A stretch of DNA of 64,000 nt from the NCBI GenBank assembly GCA_021166835.1, contig JAJPEN010000051.1, positions 1 through 64,000 on the forward strand, given 5' to 3'. The stretch's first letter is position 1; every line of letters begins with the position of its first letter. This document shows positions 52,000 to 61,807 of the stretch, piece after piece. Below the pieces are notes generated by a model. That model ran no database searches, was not told where the DNA came from, and was given only the letters and a program-made list of their open reading frames with translations. The stretch is from Burkholderiaceae bacterium (lineage in GTDB: Bacteria; Pseudomonadota; Gammaproteobacteria; Burkholderiales; Burkholderiaceae). A program made the position numbers and the translations under genes.

Positions 52000-53814
52000 T
52001 CAGTAGCGACCGCCGCCCGGCTGCTCGGCCGGCGACGGCGTCGGCATCGGCGTCGACTCGGGGGTCGGAGCGGGCTCCGGCGCAGATGCGGATCCCGGCT
52101 CGGCCGCCGGCGATTGCGGCTCGTTCGAACCCCCTCCGTACCCGCTGTCCGAGCCGTACCCGCCGTAGCCGCCGCCCGGCGCTTCGATGCGGATCGTGTT
52201 CAGGTCGATCTTCTTCGCGCGGTCCAGCCCGCCGGTGACCAGGCCGGGGAAGCCGATGACCAGCGCGACCATGATCAACTGGATCACGACGAACGGAATC
52301 GCCCCGCGGTAGATGTCGCCGATCGTCACCGGCGCGATGCGCCGGCTGGTAATGCGGTCGGTGTATTCGACGGCCGGCGCGACGCTGCGCAGGTAGAACA
52401 GCGCGAAGCCGAACGGCGGGTGCATGAACGACGTCTGCATGTTCACCGCGAGCAGCACGCCGAACCAGATCAGGTCGATGCCCAGCTTGTCGGCGACCGG
52501 CCCGAGCAGCGGGATCATGATGAACGCCAGCTCGAAGAAATCGAGGAAGAACGCCAGCACGAAGATCAGCAGGTTGACGACGATCAGGAAGCCCAGCTCG
52601 CCGCCGGGCAGGCTGGTGAGCAGGTGCTCGATCCAGCGTCCGCCGTCCAGCCCCTGGAACACGAGGTTGAAGGTCGTCGACCCGATCAGGATGAACATCA
52701 CGAAGCTCGACAGCTTCGCCGTCGTGTTCAGCGCCTGCCGGGTGAGCGACCAGGACAGGCGCCTGCGCGAGATCGCCATCGCCAGCGCGCCCACCGCGCC
52801 CATCGCGCCGCCCTCGGTGGGCGTGGCCACGCCGAGGAAGATCGTGCCGAGCACGAGGAAGATCAGCGCGAGCGGCGGAATCAGCACGAAGGTGACGCGC
52901 TCGGCGATGCGCGACAGCAGCCGCAGGCCGAGCAGCCGTCCGAGCGCGGCGACGACGAACGCGAAGCCCACGCCGGCGAACAACGAGACGACGATCGTCT
53001 CGTCGGTGGGGGCGGGCTGCGACACATCGCCGCCGAAGAAGCCGCGGATCCCGTCGAACCAGTGCGCGAAGGCGAGTCCGAGCGCGAGCGAGAGGATGAA
53101 GAGCACGCCGAGCGAGCGCATGCCGCTGCTGCCGTCGTCCTCGTGGATCGTGCGCGCGCTGGCGGGCAGCGCGGGCGCGGCCGCCGGCCTGAAGGTCGCG
53201 GTCAGCACGACGTAGCCGATGTACAGGCCGGTGAGCACGAAGCCGGGAATGAACGCGCCCTTGTACATGTCGCCGACGCTGCGTCCGAGCTGGTCGGCCA
53301 TGACGATCAGCACCAGCGACGGCGGGATGATCTGCGCGAGCGTGCCCGATGCGGCGATCACGCCGCTGGCCAGGCGCCGGTCGTAGCCGTAGCGCAGCAT
53401 GATCGGCAGCGAGATCAGGCCCATCGAGATCACCGAGGCGGCGACCACGCCGGTGGTGGCGGCGAGCATCGCGCCGACCAGCACGACCGCGTAGGCGAGA
53501 CCCCCGCGGATCGGACCGAAGAGCTGGCCGATCGTGTCGAGCAGGTCCTCGGCCATGCCGCTGCGCTCGAGGATCAGCCCCATGAACGTGAAGAACGGGA
53601 CGGCGAGCAGCGTCTCGTTGGCCATGATGCCGAAGATGCGCAGCGGCAGCGCCTGGAACAGCAGCGGCGGCAGCAGGCCCAGCTCGATGCCGACGACGCC
53701 GAAGGCCAGGCCGCAGGCGGCCAGCGAGAAGGCGACCGGGTAGCCGAACAGCAGGAACACGACGAGCGCGCCGAACATGACCGGCGCGATGTTCGCGGAC
53801 AGGAAGGCGCTCAC
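52000..53814 (-). CDS. TRAP transporter large permease with Gly/Tyr/Pro-rich C-terminal tail
   Basis: A 604-residue DctM-family permease, longer than the usual 430, with an inserted stretch between the two repeat halves (about 225-300), as in the TakM/mannitol-chloroaromatic subgroup. Hallmarks are VVAASVISMGLISLPIMLRYG, GTLAQIIPPSLVLIVMADQLGRSVGDM and MHPPFGFALFYLRSVAP. The last 59 residues (52003-52179) are a low-complexity tail rich in Gly-Tyr and then in Pro/Glu/Ser, after AKKIDLNTIRIEA. That tail is not part of the transporter fold. The small permease lies 19 bases upstream. Confidence 0.9.
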   Translation of the reverse strand: MSAFLSANIAPVMFGALVVFLLFGYPVAFSLAACGLAFGVVGIELGLLPPLLFQALPLRIFGIMANETLLAVPFFTFMGLILERSGMAEDLLDTIGQLFGPIRGGLAYAVVLVGAMLAATTGVVAASVISMGLISLPIMLRYGYDRRLASGVIAASGTLAQIIPPSLVLIVMADQLGRSVGDMYKGAFIPGFVLTGLYIGYVVLTATFRPAAAPALPASARTIHEDDGSSGMRSLGVLFILSLALGLAFAHWFDGIRGFFGGDVSQPAPTDETIVVSLFAGVGFAFVVAALGRLLGLRLLSRIAERVTFVLIPPLALIFLVLGTIFLGVATPTEGGAMGAVGALAMAISRRRLSWSLTRQALNTTAKLSSFVMFILIGSTTFNLVFQGLDGGRWIEHLLTSLPGGELGFLIVVNLLIFVLAFFLDFFELAFIMIPLLGPVADKLGIDLIWFGVLLAVNMQTSFMHPPFGFALFYLRSVAPAVEYTDRITSRRIAPVTIGDIYRGAIPFVVIQLIMVALVIGFPGLVTGGLDRAKKIDLNTIRIEAPGGGYGGYGSDSGYGGGSNEPQSPAAEPGSASAPEPAPTPESTPMPTPSPAEQPGGGRY

Positions 53815-53833
53815 CGGTCGCTCATCGAGAGGA

Positions 53834-54451
53834 TCACCGCGTGACCTTCGACGGCGGCGGCGTGCCGTCGTCGGCCTGCTGGTCGCGAACGAAGGCGGCC
53901 AGCGCCTCCTCGGCGCTCGGTTCCGGCGCGCGCGCAGTGGGATCGGGGCCGCGCCCGGCGAGAAACGCGAGGCGCTTGATCGTTTCCGAGATGCCCTGCA
54001 GGCCGAGCAGCGTGAAGCCCACCGGCACGATCAGGTAGACGGGCCAGCGGATCAGCCCTCCCGCGTTCGACGACATCTCGCCCGAGACAAAGCCGTTCCA
54101 GAAGAAGCGCCAGCCGAGCACGACGACCAGCACGACGAAGGGCAGCAGGAAGAAGATCGCGCCGAGGATGTCGATGACCGCGCGTCCGCGCGGGGAAAGC
54201 CGTCCGCTGAGTACGTCGATGCGCACGTGCTCGTTGTTCAGCAGCGTGTAGCCGGCGGCGAGGATGAACACCGCCGCGTACAGGTACCACTGGATTTCGA
54301 GCAGCGCATTCGAGCTCATGCTGAAGAGCTTGCGCACCGTGGCGTTGCCCGCGCTGATCAGCGTCGAGGCGAGCACCAGCCACAGCACGGTGCGGCCGAC
54401 GCGGTCGTTCAACGCGTCGATCGCGCGCGACAGCGCGAGCAGCGAATTCAA
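53834..54451 (-). CDS. TRAP transporter small permease (DctQ)
   Basis: A 205-residue, four-helix protein (ISAGNATVRKLFSMSSNALLEIQWYLYAAVFILAAGYTLLNNEHVRIDV; cited segment LLEIQWYLYAAVFILAAGYT) typical of DctQ in the TakQ group. The start is set to TTG 54451, because GAGGTGA lies eight bases upstream; an ATG at 54502 has no ribosome site. It forms an operon with the large permease. No binding protein gene is adjacent; the TakP-like protein at 45067 is the closest candidate. Confidence 0.85.
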   Translation of the reverse strand: MNSLLALSRAIDALNDRVGRTVLWLVLASTLISAGNATVRKLFSMSSNALLEIQWYLYAAVFILAAGYTLLNNEHVRIDVLSGRLSPRGRAVIDILGAIFFLLPFVVLVVVLGWRFFWNGFVSGEMSSNAGGLIRWPVYLIVPVGFTLLGLQGISETIKRLAFLAGRGPDPTARAPEPSAEEALAAFVRDQQADDGTPPPSKVTR

Positions 54452-54539
54452 CGGATCACCTCGGGGCGCTCCCTGCGGAGGGTCGTGCGGAAGGCGCGCC
54501 ATTGTCCATCAGCGGGACCGCGGCGCGCAATCCGGCCAT

Positions 54540-55865
54540 TCACTCGCCCGATGCCGCAGCGCTGTCCTCGTCGGGCGCCGAGGCGAGCGGCACCTGCGAG
54601 GCGAGCACCTTGTCGACGCGCTTGCCGTCCATGTCGACGACCTCGAAGCGCCAGTTCTCCCAGACCACCGTGTCGCCGGTCTGCGGCATGCGCCCGAGCA
54701 TCAGCATCAGCATTCCGCTCAGCGCCTGGTAACGCTCGCGCTCCTCCTCGGGCAGCGTGCGCAGGCCGAGCCGGTCCTTCAGCTCGGGCGTGGGGATCAG
54801 CCCGTCGAGCAGCCAGGAGCCGTCCTCGCGCTGGTAGGCCCAGCTGTCGTCGATGTCGCCGGTGGCGAACTCGCCGGTGATCGCCTCGAGCAGGTCGTGC
54901 AGCGTGATCAGTCCCTGCACCTCGCCGTACTCGTCGATGACGAGCGCGATCTGCGTGTTCGAGCTGCGGAAGTTCTCGAGCAGCTCCATGCCGGTGAGCG
55001 TCTCCGGCACGTAGAGCATCTCCTGCAGGTTGCGCGTGAGATCGATCCTGCCGTCGCGCAGCGACTGCGCGAGCAGCTGCTTGGCGTGCACGAAGCCGAG
55101 CACCTCGTCGACTCCGCCGCGGCATACCGGGAAGCGCGAATGCTCGGATTCGGCGATCTTGCGCAGGTTCGCGTCGATGCCGTCGGACACGTCGAGCCAG
55201 ACGATGTCGGGACGCGGCACCATCAGTGACGAGATCTGCCGGTCGTCCAGCCGGAACACGTTGCGCACCATCGCGTGCTCGCTGCGCTCGATGACGCCCG
55301 ACTCCGACCCTTCGGCGAGCATCGCGTGGATCTCCTCCTCGGTGACCGAGGGCGCGGCGATGCGGTTCGCGCCGAAGGCGCGCAGCAGCACCTCGGTGGA
55401 CCACGACAGCAGCCGCACGAAAGGCCGCGTGAGCTTGGCGAGGATCGTCATCGCGCGCGCGACATAGCGCGCGACGTTCTCCGGATTGATCTGGCCCAGC
55501 CGCTTCGGCACCAGCTCGCCGACGACGATCGACACGTAGGTGACGACGACGACGACGAGCGCGGTCGCCGCCCAGTTGGAATACGGCTGGCGCGCGCCGA
55601 GCGTCTCGAGCCAGTCGGCGAAGGGGTCGGCGAGCGCCGCCTGGCCGACGATCCCGTTCAGGATGCCGATCGACGTGATGCCGATCTGGATCGTCGACAG
55701 GAAGCGGTTCGGATCGGAGCCCAGCGCGAGGGCGACCGCCGCGCCGCGGTCGCCTTCCTCGGCGAGCTTCTGGAGCCGGGCCTTGCGCGCGGTGACCAGC
55801 GCGATCTCGGACATCGCGAACAGACCGTTCAGCACGATCAGTGCGAACAGGAGGGCGATTTCCAT
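54540..55865 (-). CDS. CNNM/CorC-type hemolysin-family membrane protein
   Basis: A 441-residue protein with an N-terminal DUF21/CNNM membrane domain (three to four helices; STIQIGITSIGILNGIVGQAAL, VGELVPKRLGQINPE), a CBS pair (RQISSLMVPRPDIVWLDV, LQEMLYVPETLTG) and a C-terminal CorC_HlyC domain (GDTVVWENWRFEVVDMDGKRVDKV, cited in part). Relatives act in Mg2+/Co2+ export or homeostasis. No obvious operon partners. Confidence 0.9.
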   Translation of the reverse strand: MEIALLFALIVLNGLFAMSEIALVTARKARLQKLAEEGDRGAAVALALGSDPNRFLSTIQIGITSIGILNGIVGQAALADPFADWLETLGARQPYSNWAATALVVVVVTYVSIVVGELVPKRLGQINPENVARYVARAMTILAKLTRPFVRLLSWSTEVLLRAFGANRIAAPSVTEEEIHAMLAEGSESGVIERSEHAMVRNVFRLDDRQISSLMVPRPDIVWLDVSDGIDANLRKIAESEHSRFPVCRGGVDEVLGFVHAKQLLAQSLRDGRIDLTRNLQEMLYVPETLTGMELLENFRSSNTQIALVIDEYGEVQGLITLHDLLEAITGEFATGDIDDSWAYQREDGSWLLDGLIPTPELKDRLGLRTLPEEERERYQALSGMLMLMLGRMPQTGDTVVWENWRFEVVDMDGKRVDKVLASQVPLASAPDEDSAAASGE

Positions 55866-56051
55866 CAGGTCTCGCGCACCGCTCGGTCAGGCTCGCGCAG
55901 CGGGGGACGGGTGCCGAAGCGGCGCCATCGAGGCTCGGATTCGCTCATTCAGTCAGGCGGGGCGGCCGAAGCGGGCACCCGTCCTGCCCAGGCTGGAAGA
56001 CGGATCGATTATAGCTGCGGCCCCGTGGTGACGAATACGGAGGTCGACGGT

Positions 56052-56057
56052 TATGAT
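56052..56057 (+). promoter_or_regulatory. Possible -10 box upstream of the TAXI-TRAP genes
   Basis: TATGAT (5 of 6 to TATAAT) lies 90 bases upstream of the binding-protein gene, with GTGACG (56028-56033) 18 bases before it as a weak -35. The remaining gap 55866-56146 shows no other recognisable feature. Confidence 0.35.
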
Positions 56058-56146
56058 CACGGCGCATCGACCGTCGCGCCCAGCCGCGACGCCGCGCGCC
56101 TCGTTCGCGCGCGATCGAACGACATCGAACATCGGAGACCGGACTC

Positions 56147-57103
56147 GTGAAACGCATTCTGCTCGCTTTCCTCGCCATCGTGGCGTTCGGCGTGGGGTCC
56201 TTCGCCGCCGCGCAGACCACCCGGCTGTCCATCGGCACCGGCGGCACCGGGGGCGTCTACTACCCGCTCGGCGGCGGCATGGCGGCCGTCCTCTCGAAAT
56301 ACGTGCCCGGCTGGGAAGCCACCGCCGAAGTCACCGGCGCGTCGGTGGCAAACCTGCAGCTGATCGGCCAGGGCAAGCAGGACATCGGCTTCACGATGGC
56401 CGATGCGGCGTGGGACGCCGTGTCGGGCAACGCGAAGTTCAAGGACCGCAAGGTCGAGGCGCGCACGCTGATGGTGCTCTATCCGAACAAGATGCACGTC
56501 GTGACGACCGCCGACAGCGGCATCGCGTCGATCGCCGACCTGAAAGGCAAGCGCGTGTCCACCGGCGAGCCGAACAGCGGCACCGAGGTGATGGCGATGC
56601 GCCTGCTCGAGGCCGCGGGCGTGGGCACCGATTTCCAGCGTGAGCGGCTCTCGGTGGCCGAGGGCGTGAACGCGATGAAGGACCGCAAGATCGATGCGCT
56701 GATCTGGGTCGGCGGCCTGCCGACGGCGGCGATCACCGATCTCGCCACGACGCCGGGCATCCAGATCCGGCTGCTCGATCATGCGCAGTACGCCGACGCG
56801 ATGAACAAAAAGTGGGGGCCGCTGTACGTGAAGGGAACGATTCCGGCGAACACCTACAAGGGCCAGGACCGCGAAGTCGCCAACCTCGACGTCTGGAACC
56901 TGCTGGTGGCCGACCAGAAGATGAGCAACGACATGGCCTACACGATCGTCAAGACGCTGTTCGAGAAGAAGGACGAGCTGGTGGCCGTGCATCGCGAGGC
57001 GAAGAACATCTCGCTCGAGGCGCAGGGCTCCGGCTCGCCGATTCCGCTCCATCCGGGCGCGCGCAAGTACTACGAAGAGCGCGGCGTGAAGTTTTCCAAC
57101 TGA
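56147..57103 (+). CDS. TAXI-family TRAP solute-binding protein
   Basis: A 318-residue binding protein of the TAXI (TRAP-associated extracytoplasmic immunogenic) type. It has a signal peptide (cleavage after FAAAQ, about 23), the family signature SIGTGGTGGVYYPLGGGMAAVL and the loops GKRVSTGEPNSGTEVMAMRLLEAAG and IWVGGLPTAAITDLA. TAXI proteins often bind glutamate/glutamine or other carboxylates. The fused permease gene follows 89 bases downstream after a short repeat region. Confidence 0.92.
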   Translation: MKRILLAFLAIVAFGVGSFAAAQTTRLSIGTGGTGGVYYPLGGGMAAVLSKYVPGWEATAEVTGASVANLQLIGQGKQDIGFTMADAAWDAVSGNAKFKDRKVEARTLMVLYPNKMHVVTTADSGIASIADLKGKRVSTGEPNSGTEVMAMRLLEAAGVGTDFQRERLSVAEGVNAMKDRKIDALIWVGGLPTAAITDLATTPGIQIRLLDHAQYADAMNKKWGPLYVKGTIPANTYKGQDREVANLDVWNLLVADQKMSNDMAYTIVKTLFEKKDELVAVHREAKNISLEAQGSGSPIPLHPGARKYYEERGVKFSN

Positions 57104-57160
57104 GGTTTTCAAACTGAGGTCCCCCGCCAACCGAGTCCGAATCTGAGTCCGAATCTGAGT
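57091..57160. repeat. Short tandem repeats at the TAXI gene stop codon
   Basis: GTTTTCCAACTGAG (57091-57104, containing the TGA stop) is repeated with one change at 57105-57118. A second two-copy repeat, GTCCGAATCTGA, occupies 57135-57146 and 57147-57158, with a partial third copy. No hairpin of note. Confidence 0.75.
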
Positions 57161-57192
57161 CTTAATCGCCGACCGGGATCGGGACGCTGAAA

Positions 57193-59142
57193 TTGGAAGC
57201 CTCGAGCGAAGAGCGACTGCACGCCGCCGAACGCTTCGTCGAAGAGGAGGAAGGCGCGGTCAGCCGCTTCCGGGGGCCGCTGCAGGTGCTCGTCACCGTG
57301 CTGCTGGTGACGATGTCGCTGTTCCACCTGTACGCGGCCGCGTGGATCGTGCCGACGCTGACGCTGCGTCCGGTCCACGTCGGCTTCATGCTGCTGCTGG
57401 TCTTCCTCATCTATCCGGCGACGCCGCGGCTGCGCAACCGGCTGATGTGGTACGACGTCGTGCTCGCGCTGCTCGGCGTCGCGACGATCGCGCACATCCT
57501 CGTCGGCGGCTACGACTTCTGGGACCGCAGCACTTTCCCCGATCGCGCCGATCTCGTCTACGGCGTGCTCTTCGTCGTGCTCGTGCTCGAGGCGGCGCGC
57601 CGCTCCTCCGGCTGGATCATGCCGGCGGTCGTGCTCGTCTTCGTTGCCTACGCTTTCCTCGGACCGTGGCTGCCCGGCCACTGGGCGCATCGCGGCTACG
57701 ACATCGAAAGCCTGGTCGGCGTGATGTACATGTCGCTCGAAGGCATCTTCGGCACGGCGATCGACGTGTCGGCCACGCTGATCATCCTGTTCACGATCTT
57801 CGGCGCGTTCCTGCAGCACTCGGGCGCGGGCAAGTTCTTCCTCGACTTCAGCTTCGCGCTGCTCGGCGGGCGTCGCTCGGGCGCCGGCCGCACCGTCGTG
57901 CTGTCGTCGTTCCTGCTCGGCGGGCCTTCCGGCTCGGGGGTGGCCACGACGGTGACGATCGGCACCGTCGCCTGGCCGATGCTGGAGAAGGCCGGCTACG
58001 AGCGCAACGCCGCCGGCGGGTTGCTGGCCGCCGGCGGGCTGGGCGCGATCATCTCGCCGCCGGTGCTCGGCGCCGCTGCCTTCCTGATCGCCGAGTTCCT
58101 GAAGATCTCGTATCTCGACGTGCTGAAGATGGCGGTCATTCCGACCTGCCTGTACTACCTGTCGCTGTTCCTGATGGTCGAGATCGACGCGCGCAAGTAC
58201 GGATCGCGCGCGACGCTGGCCCCGCCCGCGATGAGCGCGTCGCGGCTGGCCCGGCGCTACTGGTTCCACTTCCTGTCGCTGGTCGCGATCATCGGCTTCA
58301 TGGTCTACGGCTTCTCGCCGTTGATGTCGGTGTTCTGGGCCACCGTCACCGCCTTCGTCGTGAGCTTCTTCACGCGCGAGACGGCGATGTGGCCGCGCAA
58401 GCTCATCGCGGCGCTGGCCGACGGCTCGCGCCAGGCGCTGAACGTCGCCGCCATCTGCGCGGCGGCCGGCGTCATCGTCGGCGTCGTCGGCAAGACCGGA
58501 CTGGGGCTGAAGTTCAGCTCGATCGTGATCGCCTACGCTGGCGGCAATCTGCTGCTCACGGCGATCTACACGTCGCTGATCGTCTGGATCATCGGCCTGG
58601 CCGTGCCGGTTACCGCGAGCTACATCATCTGCGCGGTGATCGCCGCGCCGGCGCTCACCAAGCTCGGCGTGCCCGACTTCGCCGCGCACATGTTCATCTT
58701 CTATTACGCGGTGCTCTCCGAGGTTTCGCCGCCCACCGCGCTGTCGCCTTTCGCCGCGGCGGCGATCACCGACGGCGATCCGTATCGCACGACGCTGCAG
58801 GCGTGGAAATACACGTTGCCGGCGTTCCTGCTGCCCTTCGTGTTCGTGCTCGAGCCGGCCGGTGCCGGCCTGCTGCTGACGCCGCCGCCCGGCGTCGAAT
58901 GGACGCGCGTGGTCTGGATCGTGTTCACCGCCACCGCGGGCATCGCATCGCTGGCCGGCGGCGCGCAGAACTGGGTATGGGTGCGCTGCCGGGCGTGGGA
59001 GCGCATCGCTCTGGTGGTGGCCGGCGTGCTGCTCGTCTATCCGCACGCCGGCGCCGATGCGGTGGGGCTCGTGCTGCTGGCGGCGGCGCTCGCCTCGCAG
59101 CGGCTGCGGATGCGGCGCGAGCGGGTGGTGGCGGCCGCTTGA
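57193..59142 (+). CDS. Fused TRAP permease (DctQM) of the TAXI type
   Basis: A 649-residue fused 4TM-12TM permease, the form that works with TAXI binding proteins. Hallmarks include GSARSGAGR-like LLGGRRSGAGRTVVLSSFLLGGPSGSGVATTVTIGTVAWP and AGGLGAIISPPVLGAAAFLIAE (quoted in part: GGLGAIISPPVLGAAAFLI) and the late EVSPPTALSPFAAAAITDGDP. The start is TTG 57193 with only a weak ribosome site; a start further in is possible, as the first 30 residues are highly charged. Confidence 0.88.
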   Translation: MEASSEERLHAAERFVEEEEGAVSRFRGPLQVLVTVLLVTMSLFHLYAAAWIVPTLTLRPVHVGFMLLLVFLIYPATPRLRNRLMWYDVVLALLGVATIAHILVGGYDFWDRSTFPDRADLVYGVLFVVLVLEAARRSSGWIMPAVVLVFVAYAFLGPWLPGHWAHRGYDIESLVGVMYMSLEGIFGTAIDVSATLIILFTIFGAFLQHSGAGKFFLDFSFALLGGRRSGAGRTVVLSSFLLGGPSGSGVATTVTIGTVAWPMLEKAGYERNAAGGLLAAGGLGAIISPPVLGAAAFLIAEFLKISYLDVLKMAVIPTCLYYLSLFLMVEIDARKYGSRATLAPPAMSASRLARRYWFHFLSLVAIIGFMVYGFSPLMSVFWATVTAFVVSFFTRETAMWPRKLIAALADGSRQALNVAAICAAAGVIVGVVGKTGLGLKFSSIVIAYAGGNLLLTAIYTSLIVWIIGLAVPVTASYIICAVIAAPALTKLGVPDFAAHMFIFYYAVLSEVSPPTALSPFAAAAITDGDPYRTTLQAWKYTLPAFLLPFVFVLEPAGAGLLLTPPPGVEWTRVVWIVFTATAGIASLAGGAQNWVWVRCRAWERIALVVAGVLLVYPHAGADAVGLVLLAAALASQRLRMRRERVVAAA

Positions 59143-59149
59143 GGGTTAC

Positions 59150-59181
59150 CGAGGGCGGCCCTAAGAGGCCGGCCCTAAGAC
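59150..59181. repeat. 14-base tandem duplication at the argH stop codon
   Basis: Read in the argH direction, TCTTAGGGCCGGCC is followed at once by TCTTAGGGCCGCCC; the first copy contains the argH stop TAG. On the other side the stop of the TAXI permease gene is followed by a similar imperfect GAGGGTTACCGAGGG duplication. Both convergent genes therefore end in repeats. Confidence 0.7.
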
Positions 59182-60569
59182 AGACGCGCGCGGTGCGCGG
59201 CGATCGCCGCACAAACCTGCGCCGGTGCGGTGCCGCCCGGGTGGTTGCGCGACGCGACCGAGCCGTCGAGCGCGAGCACGCCGTGCACGTCGTCGTCGAT
59301 CAGCGGACTGAACGCGCGCAGTTCGCTCACGCTCAAGTCGGAGAGATCCACGCCGCGCTCGGCCGCCGCACGCACCGCGCGCGCGACCGCCTCGTGCGCG
59401 TCACGGAAGGCCAGCCCCTTGCGCACGAGATAGTCGGCGAGGTCGGTGGCGGTGGAGAAGCCCTCGGCGGCCGCTGCCCGCATGCGATCGGCGCGCACGC
59501 GTATGCCGCCGACCAGGTCGACGAAGATGCGCAGCGTGTCGCCGAGCGTGTCGGCGGTGTCGAACAGCGGTTCCTTGTCTTCCTGGTTGTCCTTGTTGTA
59601 GGCGAGCGGCTGGCCCTTCATCAGCGTGAGCAGCGCAACCAGGTGTCCGTAGACGCGGCCCGTCTTGCCGCGCGCCAGCTCGGGCACGTCGGGGTTCTTC
59701 TTCTGCGGCATGATCGACGAGCCGGTGCAGAAGCGGTCGGCGAGGTCGATGAAGCCCACGCGCGGCGACATCCACAGCACCAGCTCTTCCGACAGACGCG
59801 AGACGTGCATCATCGCCAGGCTCGCCGCCGCGCAGTACTCGATGGCGAAGTCGCGATCCGAGACCGCGTCGAGCGAATTGCTGCACAGCGCCTCGAAGCC
59901 GAGGGCGCGCGCGACCTGTGCGCGGTCGATCGGGTACGAGGTGCCGGCCAGCGCCGCGGCGCCCAGCGGCAGACGGTTCGTTCTACGGCGCGCATCGCCG
60001 AAACGCTCGGCGTCGCGCGCGAACATCTCGACGTAGGCGAGCAGGTGATGGCCGAAGGTGATCGGCTGCGCGACCTGCAGATGCGTGAAACCGGGCAGGA
60101 TCGTCTCCGCGTTCGCTTCGGCCAGGTCGAGCAGCGCGCGCTGCAGCGAGGCGAGCAGCTGCAGCGTGTCGTCGATGCTCGCGCGCAGCCACAGGCGAAG
60201 GTCGGTGGCGACCTGGTCGTTGCGCGAACGGGCGGTGTGCAGCCGCTTGCCCGGCTCGCCCACCAGCTCGGTGAGGCGCTTCTCGATGTTCAGGTGCACG
60301 TCTTCGAGGTCGACCGACCAGTCGAAGGCGCCGCGCTCGATCTCGTCGCGGATCTGCGCCATGCCGCGCCGGATGGCGTCCAGGTCGTCGGCGCCGATCA
60401 GGCCGGCCGATTCGAGCATCGCCGCGTGCGCGAGCGAGGCCTCGATGTCGAAGGGCGCCAGCCGCCGGTCGAAGCCGACCGACGCGGTGTAGCGTTTGAC
60501 CAACTCGTCGACCGGCTCGGAGAAGCGTGCCGACCACGCTTGTGATTTTTTCGAAAGTTGATCTGTCAT
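59175..60569 (-). CDS. argH: Argininosuccinate lyase
   Basis: Last step of arginine synthesis: argininosuccinate to arginine and fumarate. The 464-residue protein has the superfamily signature [16 protein letters not shown] with the catalytic serine, [19 protein letters not shown] and [16 protein letters not shown]. It lies divergent from algZ, the arrangement known from Pseudomonas and many betaproteobacteria. Confidence 0.96.
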   Translation of the reverse strand: MTDQLSKKSQAWSARFSEPVDELVKRYTASVGFDRRLAPFDIEASLAHAAMLESAGLIGADDLDAIRRGMAQIRDEIERGAFDWSVDLEDVHLNIEKRLTELVGEPGKRLHTARSRNDQVATDLRLWLRASIDDTLQLLASLQRALLDLAEANAETILPGFTHLQVAQPITFGHHLLAYVEMFARDAERFGDARRRTNRLPLGAAALAGTSYPIDRAQVARALGFEALCSNSLDAVSDRDFAIEYCAAASLAMMHVSRLSEELVLWMSPRVGFIDLADRFCTGSSIMPQKKNPDVPELARGKTGRVYGHLVALLTLMKGQPLAYNKDNQEDKEPLFDTADTLGDTLRIFVDLVGGIRVRADRMRAAAAEGFSTATDLADYLVRKGLAFRDAHEAVARAVRAAAERGVDLSDLSVSELRAFSPLIDDDVHGVLALDGSVASRNHPGGTAPAQVCAAIAAHRARLS

Positions 60570-60643
60570 AATCAGCCGGCACGTAGCGATCGAGCCGCGG
60601 AATTATACGAGCCGCGACGTGCGTGCTGTCGTTGGGGAGGTCG

Positions 60644-61807
60644 ATGATCGATCGCAGTCCGGGACCGCGCGAAGCGGCCACGCCGGACCTCACGCTGCCG
60701 TCCGCCGCGGTGAGTGCTCCGGTCGGCGTCGCGGTGCTGCCGCCGCGCCGCCGCCTCACCGACGGCGCCGATTTCCCGGTCGTTCCCGATTGCTGCAACC
60801 TGGGCACGGTCGCCCGCGTGCTCGTTCCGTTGAACGCCGGCGTGCTGCTCGTCGGCTGGCTCGCCTACGCGGGCGGCGCGGCAGCGTGGCCGCTGCTGGA
60901 AACGCTGCTGAACGTCAACGCCACGGCGGCCGCGTCGCTGCTGCTGCTGTGCGCGCTGCGGCGCTACGTCAACGGCGCGCGCCAGCCGCTGCAATGGGCC
61001 GTCGCGCTCGGCGTGCCGGCGCTGCTCGCCGTCGCGGTCTCGTTCGTCGACGCCGGTTCCGTGCGGCAGGCGGCGCCCGACGCAATCCTGCTGTCGCTCG
61101 CGCCGCGCGTGCTGTGCGCGGTGGCCGTGGCCTGGGTCCTGATCGAGTTCCTGCGCCTGCGCCAGCTGTCGCTGCAGCCTTCGCAGGCCGAAGGCCGCCT
61201 GCAGGCGCTGCAGGCGCGCATCCGCCCGCATTTCCTGTTCAACAGCCTGAACACGGTGCTCGGACTGATGCGCAGCGACCCGCGCAAGGCCGAACGCACG
61301 CTCGAGAACCTCGCCGACCTGTTCCGCGTCTTCATGAAGGACAGCCGCGAGCTGGTTCCGCTCGACGACGAGGTGCTGTTGTGCAAGGAGTACCTGACGA
61401 TCGAGAAGCTGCGCCTGGCCGACCGGCTCGCGGTGCGCTGGGAGATCGACGACATGCCGGGCGACGCGCTGCTGCCGTCGCTGCTGCTGCAGCCGCTGGT
61501 CGAGAACGCGGTGCATCACGGAATCGAACCGAGCGCGAGCCGCGGCGAGATCGTCGTCTCGATCTCGCGCTCGGGCGATCGCGTGCGCGTGGAGATCGTC
61601 AATCCGGTGCCGCAATCGGCGCCCAGGCGTGCCGGCAACCACATGGCGCTGTCGAATGTGCGCGAGCGGCTCGACCTCACCTTCGACGTCGAGGGCCAGC
61701 TCGAAACCTCGAACGCCGACGGGTGCTTTCGCGTGACCGTGCAGTTCCCCTACAGAAAAGAGAGAAGACGACGAGATGCCAGACGTTCCATCGATCCTGA
61801 TCGTTGA
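60644..61807 (+). CDS. algZ: LytS-type sensor histidine kinase AlgZ/FimS
   Basis: A 387-residue membrane kinase with four or so transmembrane helices (about 55-170) and a His_kinase domain of the LytS class. The phosphoacceptor His196 is in RIRPHFLFNSLNTVLGLM; the nucleotide region includes LLQPLVENAVHHGI. A four-helix membrane part with no large sensor domain is usual for AlgZ. ATG 60644 follows GGGGAGG. Its end overlaps the algR start by 32 bases. In relatives the pair controls motility, pili and exopolysaccharide. Confidence 0.92.
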   Translation: MIDRSPGPREAATPDLTLPSAAVSAPVGVAVLPPRRRLTDGADFPVVPDCCNLGTVARVLVPLNAGVLLVGWLAYAGGAAAWPLLETLLNVNATAAASLLLLCALRRYVNGARQPLQWAVALGVPALLAVAVSFVDAGSVRQAAPDAILLSLAPRVLCAVAVAWVLIEFLRLRQLSLQPSQAEGRLQALQARIRPHFLFNSLNTVLGLMRSDPRKAERTLENLADLFRVFMKDSRELVPLDDEVLLCKEYLTIEKLRLADRLAVRWEIDDMPGDALLPSLLLQPLVENAVHHGIEPSASRGEIVVSISRSGDRVRVEIVNPVPQSAPRRAGNHMALSNVRERLDLTFDVEGQLETSNADGCFRVTVQFPYRKERRRRDARRSIDPDR

